DNA of 64,000 nt from CAVRTJ01 sp964507185. Lineage in GTDB: Bacteria > Acidobacteriota > UBA4820 > DSQY01. The stretch is from contig CAZDOY010000007.1 in the NCBI GenBank assembly GCA_964507185.1, positions 40,059 to 104,058 of the forward strand. The letters are read 5' to 3'. Shown piece by piece: positions 1 through 9,154 of the stretch (position 1 is its first letter; each line of letters starts with the position of its first letter). Under the pieces are notes generated by a model. The model worked only from the letters and a program-made list of their open reading frames with translations. It was not told the DNA's origin and made no database searches. The position numbers and the translations under genes are program-made.

Positions 1-1
1 C

Positions 2-1918
2 ATGCCGCGCGGTTTTGACTTTCCACGCGGAGCACAAATGTGGATGCCTCCAGGCGATCTCGTGCCGACATGGGTCTTTGCGCCCAGAAGGGTGGACCCC
101 CGCACGAACTGGAATCCATACCTTTGGACCATCGGCCGCCTCAAGCCCGGCGTGTCCTTCCAGCACGCTCAGGCGGAGGCCGAAACCTTGGCCAAACACC
201 TGGACTCCGACCCGTCGGATGCCGCCCAGCTCAGGATCTCCGTCGTACCAACGTCGGCAGTCATAGTCGAAAATGCGCGCACTACGCTCCTCGTCCTGTT
301 CGCCGTGGCTTTCTTCGTGCTGATGATCGCGACCGTGAACGTCACCAACCTACTGCTGGCCTCGGCGGCTCGGCGGAGAGGTGAACTGGCCGTCCGTACC
401 GCGCTGGGCGCCGGTCGCGGACGAATCGCGAGACAGGTTCTGACCGAGAGCGTGCTACTTGCAGTGCTCGGAGGCATTGCGGGGCTCGTCTTGGCAGCCT
501 GGGGCGTCCGGTTATTGAAGGTCATCGGACCTGAGACCCTGCCCCGGCTCTCCGGCGTGAAGGTAGACTGGACAGTTATGGCTTACCTGACCGGACTCTC
601 GCTCGTGGCCGGCGTCCTTTCAGGCCTTGTCCCGGCTTTTCAGGCCTCAAGAGCCGATGTGAACGAATTTCTCAAAGACGGTGCGCCGGCGTTGGGCAGA
701 GCGAGCCACAGCCGGATTCGGGGCCTCCTCGTTGTCTTCGAAGTCGCCCTCGCCCTGATCGTAACCGTCGGGGCGGGACTCCTGGGCCGGAGCCTTGTCG
801 GGCTCCAGACCGTCAAGCTGGGCTTCAATCCACGCCACGTGCTCATGGCACAGGCGGCGTTGTCCAAGCCGGAATACCCCACATCTCAACGGATAACGTC
901 ATTCTGCGAAAGAACTCTACGCGTGCTGCAGACAAGGCCGGGCATCGAAAGCTCGTGCATGACGAGTACCCTGCCCTTGATCAGCGGTCTGGGTGTGTCT
1001 GCTTTTCCCAAAAAGGGCGAAACGCCCGTGTCCGTCGAATCGTTTCCCACTCCGAGTCTCCGCCTCATCAGTCCCGACTACTTCCGTACGATGGGAATCC
1101 CGTTGGTCAGGGGACGGATTTTTACGGAGGCGGACGGGCAGGGTTCGCCCCCCGTGGCGATAGTCAGCGAAACCATGGCCCGAAAGGGATGGCCCGGGCA
1201 GGACCCGATCGGCAAGCACGTGGCCCAGGTTCTAGACACCCAAAACGGCAAGAAGCTGTACCGGGAAGTCGTCGGAGTGGCCGGCGACGCGAAGAACGGA
1301 GGGATAGGCCGAACCACATTGCCCGAAATGTACGTTCCCTACCCGCAGTGCACGACCAGCAGGATGGAGAAGGCTCTACGGAATCCCGTGTTCCTGGTGC
1401 GGACCAAAGGCGACCCGATGGCGCTGGCGGGCGCCGTGAAATCGGCGATCTGGAGCACGGATGCGGACGTTCCCGTCGTAAAAATCGGGCCCCTCAAGCA
1501 AGCGGTTGCAGGCACGCTGGACAAACAGCGGTTCACGGCCCTGCTCGTGGGGATTTTCGCCCTTCTCGCCGTGGTCCTCGCCGCCATCGGCCTGTACGGC
1601 GTCTTGTCGTACCTGACGGCGCAGCGCGCACACGAATTCGGAATCAGGATTGCGGTGGGCGCCGAGCCACGGGACATAATCCGGCTGACCCTTCTGCAGG
1701 CGTTGAAACCGGTGTTGATCGGTATCCTTCTGGGGCTCGTGGGCGTTTTCGCGTTGACCCGGTTGATTGCCGGACTCCTCTACGGCATAAAGCCCCTCGA
1801 CCCCTTGACTCTCGCGGCCGCCAGCCTGTTCTTCCTGGGAGTTGCCCTGCTGGCCTGCCTCCTACCGGCCCTCCGGGCCGCTCGGGCGGACCCCATGGAC
1901 GGCCTGAGGAGCTCGTGA
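2..1918 (+). CDS. ABC transporter permease, ADOP type with duplicated MacB/FtsX domains (5' partial)
   Basis: This is the C-terminal part of a permease that begins before the window, so the first Met seen here is internal. About 638 residues remain. They contain a periplasmic MacB-like domain, a first FtsX module with membrane segments near residues 95-115, 145-170 and 195-215, a second periplasmic domain, and a second FtsX module near residues 520-635 with the usual G-A-rich cytoplasmic signatures (RTALGAGRGRI and RIAVGAEP). Two FtsX modules in one chain is the layout of the acidobacterial duplicated orphan permeases, which usually lack a dedicated ATPase gene next to them. The substrate cannot be read from the sequence; the family is thought to act in efflux or lipoprotein-like transport. 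The gene converges on the lipoprotein gene to its right. Confidence 0.85.
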   Translation: MPRGFDFPRGAQMWMPPGDLVPTWVFAPRRVDPRTNWNPYLWTIGRLKPGVSFQHAQAEAETLAKHLDSDPSDAAQLRISVVPTSAVIVENARTTLLVLFAVAFFVLMIATVNVTNLLLASAARRRGELAVRTALGAGRGRIARQVLTESVLLAVLGGIAGLVLAAWGVRLLKVIGPETLPRLSGVKVDWTVMAYLTGLSLVAGVLSGLVPAFQASRADVNEFLKDGAPALGRASHSRIRGLLVVFEVALALIVTVGAGLLGRSLVGLQTVKLGFNPRHVLMAQAALSKPEYPTSQRITSFCERTLRVLQTRPGIESSCMTSTLPLISGLGVSAFPKKGETPVSVESFPTPSLRLISPDYFRTMGIPLVRGRIFTEADGQGSPPVAIVSETMARKGWPGQDPIGKHVAQVLDTQNGKKLYREVVGVAGDAKNGGIGRTTLPEMYVPYPQCTTSRMEKALRNPVFLVRTKGDPMALAGAVKSAIWSTDADVPVVKIGPLKQAVAGTLDKQRFTALLVGIFALLAVVLAAIGLYGVLSYLTAQRAHEFGIRIAVGAEPRDIIRLTLLQALKPVLIGILLGLVGVFALTRLIAGLLYGIKPLDPLTLAAASLFFLGVALLACLLPALRAARADPMDGLRSS

Positions 1919-2003
1919 TGCAAATGCCTGCGCGGGCGCAGCCCTATTGCTCTCGCTAACTTCTCTCAAGGCGTGTCGGAAGCCGCCGCGTCGAAGCCAC
2001 TTT

Positions 2004-2789
2004 CTAAGGGTTGGTTCCCTCTGGTATTGCAGTAGAGTTCGCTGACGAATCGACCGGGGCATACTGTTTCTCGGGCGGTGCCGGCTCGAGGTCGAGGACG
2101 GAGCCATGGGCGCGGGCAAGGTAACTACAATCGTTCAAAAGGAATCCGTCGAAAGGCGTGTCGAGGAGAGGCTTTACGCTGTAGGTGACTCGCCCTATGC
2201 GCAGTTGTCCGTCTCGCGTAAGTCCGCACTGTTCTCCCGAACCTGTTCGGCGAACGTCGTGCAACAGCCACCAGTCGATCCAGTCGTTGAGCGAGGATAC
2301 GTACTGAAATTTAATGTCGGCGTACCCGTCAGCAGTCAGGACAAAGGCATTTTGTCCTAGAACCTTAAAGTGAAAAGGATATTTGGCAAGTTCACGAGTG
2401 TCGGTCTGGATGGCACCATCCGGCAGAACATAGAGCCACCCCAAAGAATAATCTGAATTCCCGATACTGAAGAAAACTTCGCAATCGGGACCCTTATGCA
2501 ACCACGTGAGCCAGGGTACGGACATGGAGGAAGCGTCTACAGGAGAATGCGTCTTCAAGAAACGGTTGATAAACGCGGTGGAGATGTACTGCCCCGACCA
2601 CAACTGTTGGACGGCCGCCGCGTCTACGTGTGCGTCCAAGGTCTGTCTTTCGGGAGCCGCTGAGGGCTGGACTCTTTGGACGGACCTAGCACAAGCGAAA
2701 AGGGACAATACAAGCACTAACGGAATGACGAACAATAAGCGCTGAGCATTTTGACCGTGCGTCGAAGAAGGGATGGGCGACAGAGACAT
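2004..2789 (-). CDS. Hypothetical lipoprotein
   Basis: The 261-residue product starts at the ATG at 2789; the frame stays open further upstream only because it runs antisense-like through cysS. Residues 17-33 form a hydrophobic signal ending in a lipobox (L-F-A-C, Cys33), so the mature protein is probably lipid-anchored. The rest is rich in Trp and Tyr and has four or so further cysteines, which suggests a folded periplasmic or surface domain. I do not recognise the family. It lies 13 bases downstream of cysS on the same strand and is probably the last gene of the aroF-cysS transcript, without an obvious functional link. Confidence 0.65.
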   Translation of the reverse strand: MSLSPIPSSTHGQNAQRLLFVIPLVLVLSLFACARSVQRVQPSAAPERQTLDAHVDAAAVQQLWSGQYISTAFINRFLKTHSPVDASSMSVPWLTWLHKGPDCEVFFSIGNSDYSLGWLYVLPDGAIQTDTRELAKYPFHFKVLGQNAFVLTADGYADIKFQYVSSLNDWIDWWLLHDVRRTGSGEQCGLTRDGQLRIGRVTYSVKPLLDTPFDGFLLNDCSYLARAHGSVLDLEPAPPEKQYAPVDSSANSTAIPEGTNP

Positions 2790-2802
2790 CCTGGCTGAGC
2801 GC

Positions 2803-4191
2803 TCAGGCGCGTTTCCAGCGGACGCCCTGGGGGGTGTCTTCGAGGAGGATGCCGCGGGCCTTGAGTTCGTCCCGGATGCGGTCTGCCTCGGCGAAGTCGC
2901 GGGCCTTGCGGGCGTCCTTGCGCTTCTGGATGAGGGTCTCCACCTCGGCATCCAGCAAGACTTCGCTGGCGGTTGGAATGCCGAAGACGGCCTCAAAGTC
3001 TGCGAGAAATCCGGCCGTCTCGGCCCGGGCGTCTTCCGTCCACTCGCCCTTGTCCATAGACGTGTTGGCGGCGCGGATGGCGTCGAACAGCGCCGAGAGG
3101 GCCACGGACGAATTGAGGTCGTCCTCGAGGGCGGCCTTGAAGGCGACGCGGTGGGCGCGGATCTCTTCGGCCGTTCCGTCAGCGGCCTCGGAAGCAACCC
3201 TCTCTTCGTCCAGCCGGGTCCTGAAGTCGCGTATGCGGCCCAGTGCGGCCTTGGCGGCCTCCAGCCCGTCGAAGGTGAAATTGAGCTGCTTGCGGTAGGA
3301 CACCGAGAGCAGCAGGTACCGGATGGCCATGGGGTCGACGCCACGGTCCAGAATGTCCCGGAGCGTGTAGAAGTTGCCCTTTGACTTGGACATCTTCTCC
3401 CCCTCCACCATGAGGTGTTCGGCGTGCAGCCAAAGGCGCACGGGCGCCTTGCCGGTTGCCCCGCGGCTCTGGGCGATCTCGTTTTCGTGGTGGGGGAAGA
3501 CCAGGTCGATCCCTCCCGAGTGGATGTCGAAGACGTCGCCCAGGTACTTGCGGCTCATGGCGGAGCACTCCAGGTGCCAGCCGGGGCGCCCGGGCCCCCA
3601 GGGGCTTTCCCAGGAGGGCTCGCCGGGCTTTGCGGCCTTCCAGAGGACGAAATCCCGCGCCGCCTCCTTCTCGTACAGGTCGCTGTCTACGCGCGCCCCG
3701 TCCAGATTGCCCGAGAGGTCCACGTGGCAGAGCGATCCGTATTCGGGCAGGCTCGCGACGCGGTAGTAGACCGACCCCTGGCTCACGTAGGTGTGCCCGT
3801 TCTTCTCGAGGGCCCGGATCATGCCGATCATGTCCTCGATGTGCTCTGTGGCTCGGGGATAGACGTCGGCGGGGAGGCAGTTCAGCGTCTCCATGTCCTC
3901 GAAGAAGAGGGCCGCGTAGCGGTCCGTGAGCTCGCGAAGACCGACACCCTCGTCGTTGGCCCGCTTGATGGTCTTGTCGTCGATGTCCGTGAGGTTCTTG
4001 ACGTGCAGGACCTCGTAGCCCTCCCACAGCAGGAAGCGCTTGAGGAGATCCTCGAAGAGGAAGGTCCGGAAGTTCCCGATGTGCGCCACGTCGTAGACCG
4101 TCGGGCCACACGTGTAGAGCCTCACTCGCCCCTGCTCCATGGGCTCGAACGGTTCCAAATCGTGTGTCAGTGAATTGGTGAAGCGGATCAT
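2803..4191 (-). CDS. cysS: Cysteinyl-tRNA synthetase
   Basis: The enzyme charges tRNA-Cys with cysteine in the cytoplasm. The 462-residue length matches the family. The N-terminal class I signature is present as HIGNF preceded by the C-G-P-T-V-Y zinc-site cysteine, and the KMSKS loop is intact (KMSKSKGNF). The zinc ligands around HLECSAMS and HHENE are also there. The start is the ATG at 4191, which overlaps the stop of the DAHP synthase gene by 4 bases, so the two are translationally coupled. The longer open frame upstream is out-of-phase reading of aroF. Confidence 0.97.
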   Translation of the reverse strand: MIRFTNSLTHDLEPFEPMEQGRVRLYTCGPTVYDVAHIGNFRTFLFEDLLKRFLLWEGYEVLHVKNLTDIDDKTIKRANDEGVGLRELTDRYAALFFEDMETLNCLPADVYPRATEHIEDMIGMIRALEKNGHTYVSQGSVYYRVASLPEYGSLCHVDLSGNLDGARVDSDLYEKEAARDFVLWKAAKPGEPSWESPWGPGRPGWHLECSAMSRKYLGDVFDIHSGGIDLVFPHHENEIAQSRGATGKAPVRLWLHAEHLMVEGEKMSKSKGNFYTLRDILDRGVDPMAIRYLLLSVSYRKQLNFTFDGLEAAKAALGRIRDFRTRLDEERVASEAADGTAEEIRAHRVAFKAALEDDLNSSVALSALFDAIRAANTSMDKGEWTEDARAETAGFLADFEAVFGIPTASEVLLDAEVETLIQKRKDARKARDFAEADRIRDELKARGILLEDTPQGVRWKRA

Positions 4192-5213
4192 GGGGTCGTT
4201 CCGAAGGTGCGCCCGACAAGGGGGGCTATGGCGGCGAGGTCCCTGGCGAGGACGGGCAGGTCTTCGATGCGAAGGGCCTGCGGGCCGTCGGAGAGCGCGT
4301 TTTCGGGCGCGGGATGGACCTCCACCATGATGCCGTCGGCACCGACCGCGGCCGCCGCCCGCGCCATGGGCAGGACGAGCGATCGTGTTCCCGTGGCGTG
4401 CGAAGGATCCACGACCACGGGCAGGTGGGTCATTTCCTTGAGGAGGCAGACCGAGGCCAGATCGAGGTTGTTTCTGAGGGAAGGATCGAAGGAGCGGATA
4501 CCCCTCTCGCAGAGGATGACCCGGCCGTTGCCGCCCATGAGGATGTATTCGGCCGCCAGGAGAAACTCCTCCCGTGTGGAGGCGAGGCCGCGTTTGAGCA
4601 TGACGGGCTTGGCCTGCCTGCCTAGGGCCTTGAGCAGGGGGAAGTTCTGCATGTTGCGGCTGCCCACCTGCAGGATGTCGGCGTAGCCGGCGACCAGATC
4701 CAGGTCCTCGCGGTCGAGGACCTCGCTCATCATCATCAGCCCGTGCCGGTTCGCCGCCTCCCTGTGCAGGCGAAGCCCCTCTTCGCCGAGCCCCTGGAAG
4801 GCGTAGGGACTCGTCCTGGGTTTGAAGGAGCCGCCGCGCAGGACGGCGCCCCCGGCGGCCTTCACGGCGGCGGCGCACGTTTCCATCTGGTCGGCATCCT
4901 CGACGGCACAGGGTCCGGAGAAGAGCACGACCGGGGTGTCCCCGACGCGGAAGCCGTCCTGCTCGATCACGGTATTCGCCGACCTGAAATCTCTGGATGC
5001 CAGAAGAAAACTCTCGGTCATGGGCACGATGCGCCGGACGCCGGGCAGTCCGGCAATTTCACGAGGGACCTGTGCGTGCTCGCTGTCGGCGGTCACGAGG
5101 ACGTCGTAGTGTTCGCCCTTTTCCCTCCGGGCGCCTATGCGGCGCTCCAGCAGGTACTTTTTCAGGGTCTCTGCTTGATCCGGAGTGATGGACTGTTCCA
5201 GAACGATGACCAC
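4188..5213 (-). CDS. aroF: 3-deoxy-7-phosphoheptulonate synthase (DAHP synthase, type I-beta)
   Basis: The enzyme condenses phosphoenolpyruvate and erythrose 4-phosphate in the first step of the shikimate pathway. Residues 1-70 form a ferredoxin-like regulatory domain as in the Thermotoga enzyme, and residues 85-335 form the KDPG-aldolase-like barrel. Visible motifs are the phosphate/PEP-binding GPCAVE and FKPRTSPYAFQG segments and the C-terminal DPSHATG metal-site segment. The start is a GTG at 5213 with GGAGG five bases upstream. The N-terminal domain implies feedback inhibition by aromatic amino acids, as known for this subfamily. cysS follows with a 4-base overlap. Confidence 0.95.
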   Translation of the reverse strand: MVIVLEQSITPDQAETLKKYLLERRIGARREKGEHYDVLVTADSEHAQVPREIAGLPGVRRIVPMTESFLLASRDFRSANTVIEQDGFRVGDTPVVLFSGPCAVEDADQMETCAAAVKAAGGAVLRGGSFKPRTSPYAFQGLGEEGLRLHREAANRHGLMMMSEVLDREDLDLVAGYADILQVGSRNMQNFPLLKALGRQAKPVMLKRGLASTREEFLLAAEYILMGGNGRVILCERGIRSFDPSLRNNLDLASVCLLKEMTHLPVVVDPSHATGTRSLVLPMARAAAAVGADGIMVEVHPAPENALSDGPQALRIEDLPVLARDLAAIAPLVGRTFGTTP

Positions 5214-5324
5214 GGTTCCTCCGTCAAATTTTTGATTCTAATGGTTTCGTCCTGCATTTGGCAACAGGACGGCGGGAAGGATATTTCGCCTGCGGCGTGC
5301 TGAAGAGAGGGGCGGGCGGGTGGG

Positions 5325-5390
5325 TCAACACGTGATCCAGTGGCCAGGTGATTCAGCGATCGAGTGATCGGGGCGCGGGGTCGCATCCAG
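5325..5390. repeat. Degenerate intergenic repeat, GTGATC-type run
   Basis: This part of the 262-base divergent gap between aroF and the FHA gene carries spaced copies of a GTGATC/GTGATT/GAGTGATC word (near 5335, 5350 and 5365). The same word recurs in the gaps near 18100, 33720, 39570 and 49260. It belongs to the dispersed repeat family described in the findings. No gene is visible here. Confidence 0.45.
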
Positions 5391-5426
5391 TTCATGCGAA
5401 AGGCCTCGGACCCCACGGGCCGCCGG

Positions 5427-5455
5427 TTGACAACCCCCCGCGCCCTGATTAGACT
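5427..5455 (+). promoter_or_regulatory. Candidate sigma-70 promoter of the FHA-mnmA-ccsA-hemACD operon
   Basis: TTGACA at 5427-5432 is followed after 17 bases by TAGACT at 5450-5455, a perfect -35 box and a four-of-six -10 box. The predicted start of transcription near 5462 leaves only a short leader, which favours the GTG at 5476 over the TTG at 5461 as translation start. Confidence 0.5.
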
Positions 5456-5475
5456 CCAAGTTGGAGGCCACCCGA

Positions 5476-6012
5476 GTGATAGTAAGTTGTCCATCGTGCC
5501 AGAAGAAATACAGGCTCGAAGCCAAACATTTTCAGGATTCGGACAGGTTCCGATTCGCCTGTTCCCAGTGCGGCACAAACATAGAGGCCATGAGGGACGG
5601 CACCCAGTCGGGCGACCAGGGCGGGCCCTCCACGCAAAGCATCAAGCGTATGGAGGGAACGTGGACGGAGAGCCAGGTCCCGGAATCGGAGCGGCTGGCC
5701 ATGCCGCCGGACAAGCGGGTGTCCCTGGCCATCCTTCAGGGAAGCGACGCGGGGCGCATCTTCCCGATAGAGAAGCCCGTCTTCACCATCGGAAGGCTCG
5801 AGGCCGACGCCACCCTCAACGACAGCGAAGTATCGCGCCACCACGCCCAGGTCGAACTGAAAGGCGAAGTGATCTTATTGAGGGATCTTAAAAGCACCAA
5901 CGGAACTTACGTTAACGAGCAGCGCATCACCGCGGTCCCCATCGAGCACCAGAGCGAGTTCAGGGTCGGGTCGACCACGCTCATGCTCATCGTGACGGAC
6001 GCGCACCAATAA
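5476..6012 (+). CDS. Zinc-ribbon FHA-domain protein
   Basis: The 178-residue protein has an N-terminal MJ0042-type zinc ribbon (Cys5, Cys8, Cys29, Cys32), a charged linker, and a C-terminal FHA domain (about residues 95-170) with the GR, SRHHA and LKSTNGTYVN signatures that bind phosphothreonine. It should act as a cytoplasmic adaptor for a Ser/Thr kinase pathway; no kinase is in the window. I chose the GTG at 5476 because GGAG lies nine bases before it. The TTG at 5461 is in frame but has no ribosome site. mnmA starts three bases after the stop, so this is the first gene of the heme-biosynthesis operon. Confidence 0.85.
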   Translation: MIVSCPSCQKKYRLEAKHFQDSDRFRFACSQCGTNIEAMRDGTQSGDQGGPSTQSIKRMEGTWTESQVPESERLAMPPDKRVSLAILQGSDAGRIFPIEKPVFTIGRLEADATLNDSEVSRHHAQVELKGEVILLRDLKSTNGTYVNEQRITAVPIEHQSEFRVGSTTLMLIVTDAHQ

Positions 6013-6015
6013 CAA

Positions 6016-7080
6016 ATGCCTGAATCAGTCCTGATAGCCATGTCGGGAGGGGTCGACTCTTCCGTTGCGGCACTTCTTCTTGTTGAGCGGGGGTATCGCG
6101 TCGTCGGCGTGACGCTCCGCCTGTACGATTCCTGCGGAAACCCCGCGGCCAGGAGCTGCTGTGGTATCGAAGACACTTACGATGCCCGTTCCGTGGCCGG
6201 AAGGCTCGGCATAGAGCACCGCGTCCTCGAGCACCAGGCTGCCTTCGAGCGCCTCGTCATCCAGCCGTTCGTGACTGACTACGCGGAGGGCCGTACGCCC
6301 AACCCCTGCATTCTCTGCAACGAGAAGGTCAAGTTCGGGACGCTCTGGGAATACGCGAGGGCTAACGGTTTCGACGCCATCGCCACGGGCCACCACGCCC
6401 GGCTGCTGCGGGATGGCGGAAGGGTCGACCTCGTTCGGGCCACGGATCGGGCCAAGGACCAGTCCTACGTCCTCTTTCCGCTGACGTTGGAGCAGCGCCG
6501 CATGACCCTTCTGCCGGTTGGCGAATGGACGAAGGAGGCCGTGCGGGGGAAGGCCCGCGAAATCGGCCTGCCCACGGCGGACAAAAAGGAAAGCCAGGAC
6601 ATATGCTTCGTCGCCGGCGGCGAGTACGCCGATTACGTGGATAGGCACCTGGAGGAGCGTAAGCCGGGATTTATCCGGGATCTCAAGGGGCGCGCGCTGG
6701 GGACCCACGACGGCATCCACCGCTACACCGTCGGCCAGCGTCACGGCCTGGGCGTCCCGGCGGCGCACCCGCTCTACGTACTTGCAATCGACGCAGAGTC
6801 GGGCGATATTACGGTCGGCCCGAAGGGCGCCCTCGGCGTCAGCCGTTTCCTGGTGAAGGACTGGCACTGGCACCTGGCCCCGGACGACGGGTCGATGGAG
6901 CTTTCCGTTCAGGTCCGCTACCACCAGTCCCCCCGACGCGCGCATCTGGAGCAACGGGACACCGGCGTAGTGGTAGAATGGTTGGACGGCCCGTCGGGGG
7001 TAACCCCCGGACAGGCCGCCGTCGCCTACCGGGGAGACACCGTCGTGGGCGGGGGCTGGATTGTCGGGAGAATGCCATGA
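6016..7080 (+). CDS. mnmA: tRNA-specific 2-thiouridylase MnmA
   Basis: MnmA activates U34 of the Lys, Glu and Gln tRNAs with ATP and inserts sulfur to give 2-thiouridine. The P-loop of the PP-loop ATPase is seen as SGGVDSS (residues 10-16). The catalytic cysteine is Cys101 in the NPCILCNEKVKF segment and the persulfide cysteine is Cys197 in DICFV, so the enzyme should be active. The length of 354 residues is normal. The stop overlaps the next start in an ATGA junction at 7077-7080. Confidence 0.97.
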   Translation: MPESVLIAMSGGVDSSVAALLLVERGYRVVGVTLRLYDSCGNPAARSCCGIEDTYDARSVAGRLGIEHRVLEHQAAFERLVIQPFVTDYAEGRTPNPCILCNEKVKFGTLWEYARANGFDAIATGHHARLLRDGGRVDLVRATDRAKDQSYVLFPLTLEQRRMTLLPVGEWTKEAVRGKAREIGLPTADKKESQDICFVAGGEYADYVDRHLEERKPGFIRDLKGRALGTHDGIHRYTVGQRHGLGVPAAHPLYVLAIDAESGDITVGPKGALGVSRFLVKDWHWHLAPDDGSMELSVQVRYHQSPRRAHLEQRDTGVVVEWLDGPSGVTPGQAAVAYRGDTVVGGGWIVGRMP

Positions 7081-7865
7081 TATGGATGCACCTGAGTCTG
7101 CTGTTTTACGTCGCCGCCATGGCCTTCGCCCTCATGTACGGGGGCTTTCAGAAGAAGATACTCTTCAGCTGCACGCTGGCGTTCGCGTGGACCGGCTTTC
7201 TCGTGCAAACGGCGCAGGAGGCCTACGTCTGGGCCCATAGGGGCGTGCCTCCCGCCACCAACCTGCACGAACTCTTCCAGGTCACGGCCTGGGCCGTGCT
7301 CGCCATCTACCTCATCGGCCTCTACCCGATGACGCGCAGCAAAATTCTCACCTTCTTCCTCATGCCCCAGGTCACGCTGTGCTTCCTTCTCGGCTTCCTG
7401 GCCCCGGACAAGGCCGTGGAGGCCAAGGACTTCTTCTACACGGCCTGGTTCCCCGTGCACATTTTCCTCCTGGTGTTCGGGATCGCCTTCTTCTTCATAT
7501 CTTTCCTGTACGCGTCCATCTTCATCATGCAGGACCACAGCCTGAGGCACCGGCACGCGCCGTCGTCCCTTCCGATCCCTTCTCTGGAAGAGGCCCAGCG
7601 CTGGTCCACGCGGCTCCTGCTGACGGGCTTTCCGCTGTTCACCCTGGGGATCCTGAGCTCCATCCTTTACGGCATTCTCTACGGCCACAAAACGGACTGG
7701 AAGCCGGGGCTCCTGGAGGCCGCAAGTCTCATTGCATGGCTTGTCCTAGGCCTGGCCATCTACGGATGGAAATCCGCTAAGGTGCATCCACGCAAGCGGT
7801 CGTGGCTGGTTGTGGCCGGAGCCGCCTTCTCGGCTCTGATATTATTGGGGATTATCTGGCATTGA
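7077..7865 (+). CDS. Cytochrome c assembly membrane protein, CcsA/HemX type
   Basis: The 262-residue protein has about eight hydrophobic membrane segments and belongs to the CcmC/CcsA/HemX superfamily, whose members present heme at the periplasmic face for cytochrome c maturation. Conserved features include the ATNLHELF segment between helices, where the family has a heme-contacting tryptophan-rich or histidine-containing loop, and histidines facing the periplasm. It sits directly before hemA, the position of hemX in many bacteria, where the protein modulates GluTR levels. Both neighbours overlap it by four bases. Confidence 0.8.
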   Translation: MIWMHLSLLFYVAAMAFALMYGGFQKKILFSCTLAFAWTGFLVQTAQEAYVWAHRGVPPATNLHELFQVTAWAVLAIYLIGLYPMTRSKILTFFLMPQVTLCFLLGFLAPDKAVEAKDFFYTAWFPVHIFLLVFGIAFFFISFLYASIFIMQDHSLRHRHAPSSLPIPSLEEAQRWSTRLLLTGFPLFTLGILSSILYGILYGHKTDWKPGLLEAASLIAWLVLGLAIYGWKSAKVHPRKRSWLVVAGAAFSALILLGIIWH

Positions 7866-9154
7866 GCGAACTGGTACTCGTCGGACTCAACCACAAGCGG
7901 GCGCCCGTCGAGGTGCGAGAGTGCATCGCCTTCTCGGACGAGGAGAAAGTGCCTTTCCTGGAGGGCCTCAGGCAGGCCGGCCTGGTCAAGGGCGCCGTTC
8001 TTCTCTCGACGTGTAACCGGGTCGAACTCTATGCGGACCTCAACGAATCGAACGACCCCGGCGATCTCGTTCAGGCGATCAGGGCGTCGCGCAAGGCCCC
8101 GCCGGACGTTCAGGACGACGTCTTCTACGTGGAGACGAACAAGGAGGCCGTGGCCCACCTTTTCCGGGTAGCGTCGGGGCTCGACTCCATGATTCTCGGC
8201 GAGCCGCAGATCCTGGGCCAGGTCAAGGACGCCTACTTCCTCGCCCGGGACGGCGGAACCGTGACCACGCCCCTCAACCTCCTGTTTCAGAAGTCCTTTC
8301 ACGTGGCCAAGCAGGTGCGCACCCAGACGGGCATAGGCCAGCGTCCTGTGACCGTCTCGTACGCGGCCTTCAACCTGGCCAGGGGCATCTTCGCCGACCT
8401 GTCCACGAAGCGGATCCTCATCCTCGGCGCCGGCGAGATGAGCAGGATCCTGGCCACCCACTTCGTGGACCACGGCGTGAAGACCATCAAGGTGGCCAAC
8501 CGCACCTACGAAAGGGGCGTCGAGTTCGCCCGCCAGTTCAATGCCGAGGTCGTGCCGTGGGAGGACTTCCCCAAGGTGCTCATCCAGAGCGACATCGTCA
8601 TTTCGTCGACCGGTGCGCCGCGCCCCGTCATTCTGCGCCCCATGATGGAAACGGTCATGAAGATCCGCCGCTGGTCGAGCATCTTCCTTATCGACATAGC
8701 GGTGCCTAGAGATGTGGAGCCCGCCGCGGGAAAGCTGGACAGCGTCTATCTCTACAACATCGACGACCTCCAGGAGGTGGCCGACGAGGGACTGTCCGAA
8801 CGGCAGACACGCGCCGCCGATGCCGAGAACATGATCACCTCCGAACTCGACCTCTATGCGCGCTTCCTGGAACACCAGCACCTGAGCGACGTCATCAGCG
8901 GCGTCATGGACTGGGTGGCCGAGATCCAGAAGGTGGAGGTCGAGGAAGCCCTGCGCAAGATGGGTGACCTCACGCCCAGACAGGAGGACATCCTGCGCAA
9001 CTCGGTCAGGCGTGTCGTCCACAAGGTTCTGCACGCGCCCATCACACAGGTGAAGAAGCTGGTGGTGGAGCAGGACGCGGCCATGGCCCTGCAGGTCTTC
9101 AGGGAGCTCTTTCCATTGAACCAGGACAAGAAGAAGGACCGGGAGGCCCAATGA
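7862..9154 (+). CDS. hemA: Glutamyl-tRNA reductase
   Basis: The enzyme reduces glutamyl-tRNA to glutamate 1-semialdehyde with NADPH, the first committed step of heme synthesis by the C5 route. The catalytic Cys51 lies in the STCNRVE motif. Next come the NADPH-binding GAGEM segment and a C-terminal dimerisation helix. I choose the TTG at 7862, which overlaps the stop of the preceding gene and gives the standard N-terminus ending in LVGLNHKRAPVEVRE; the open frame continues upstream to a GTG at 7802 that would add an unlikely leader. The length is then 430 residues. hemC overlaps by four bases. Confidence 0.93.
   Translation: MSELVLVGLNHKRAPVEVRECIAFSDEEKVPFLEGLRQAGLVKGAVLLSTCNRVELYADLNESNDPGDLVQAIRASRKAPPDVQDDVFYVETNKEAVAHLFRVASGLDSMILGEPQILGQVKDAYFLARDGGTVTTPLNLLFQKSFHVAKQVRTQTGIGQRPVTVSYAAFNLARGIFADLSTKRILILGAGEMSRILATHFVDHGVKTIKVANRTYERGVEFARQFNAEVVPWEDFPKVLIQSDIVISSTGAPRPVILRPMMETVMKIRRWSSIFLIDIAVPRDVEPAAGKLDSVYLYNIDDLQEVADEGLSERQTRAADAENMITSELDLYARFLEHQHLSDVISGVMDWVAEIQKVEVEEALRKMGDLTPRQEDILRNSVRRVVHKVLHAPITQVKKLVVEQDAAMALQVFRELFPLNQDKKKDREAQ

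Noticed and set aside
2004..3344. Long form of the lipoprotein gene starting at 3344
   Set aside because: The first 185 codons lie within cysS in another frame and are low-complexity. The ATG at 2789 gives a proper lipoprotein signal.
7802..7862. Upstream GTG start of hemA at 7802
   Set aside because: It would lie inside the preceding gene and add 20 residues that do not belong to the GluTR fold.
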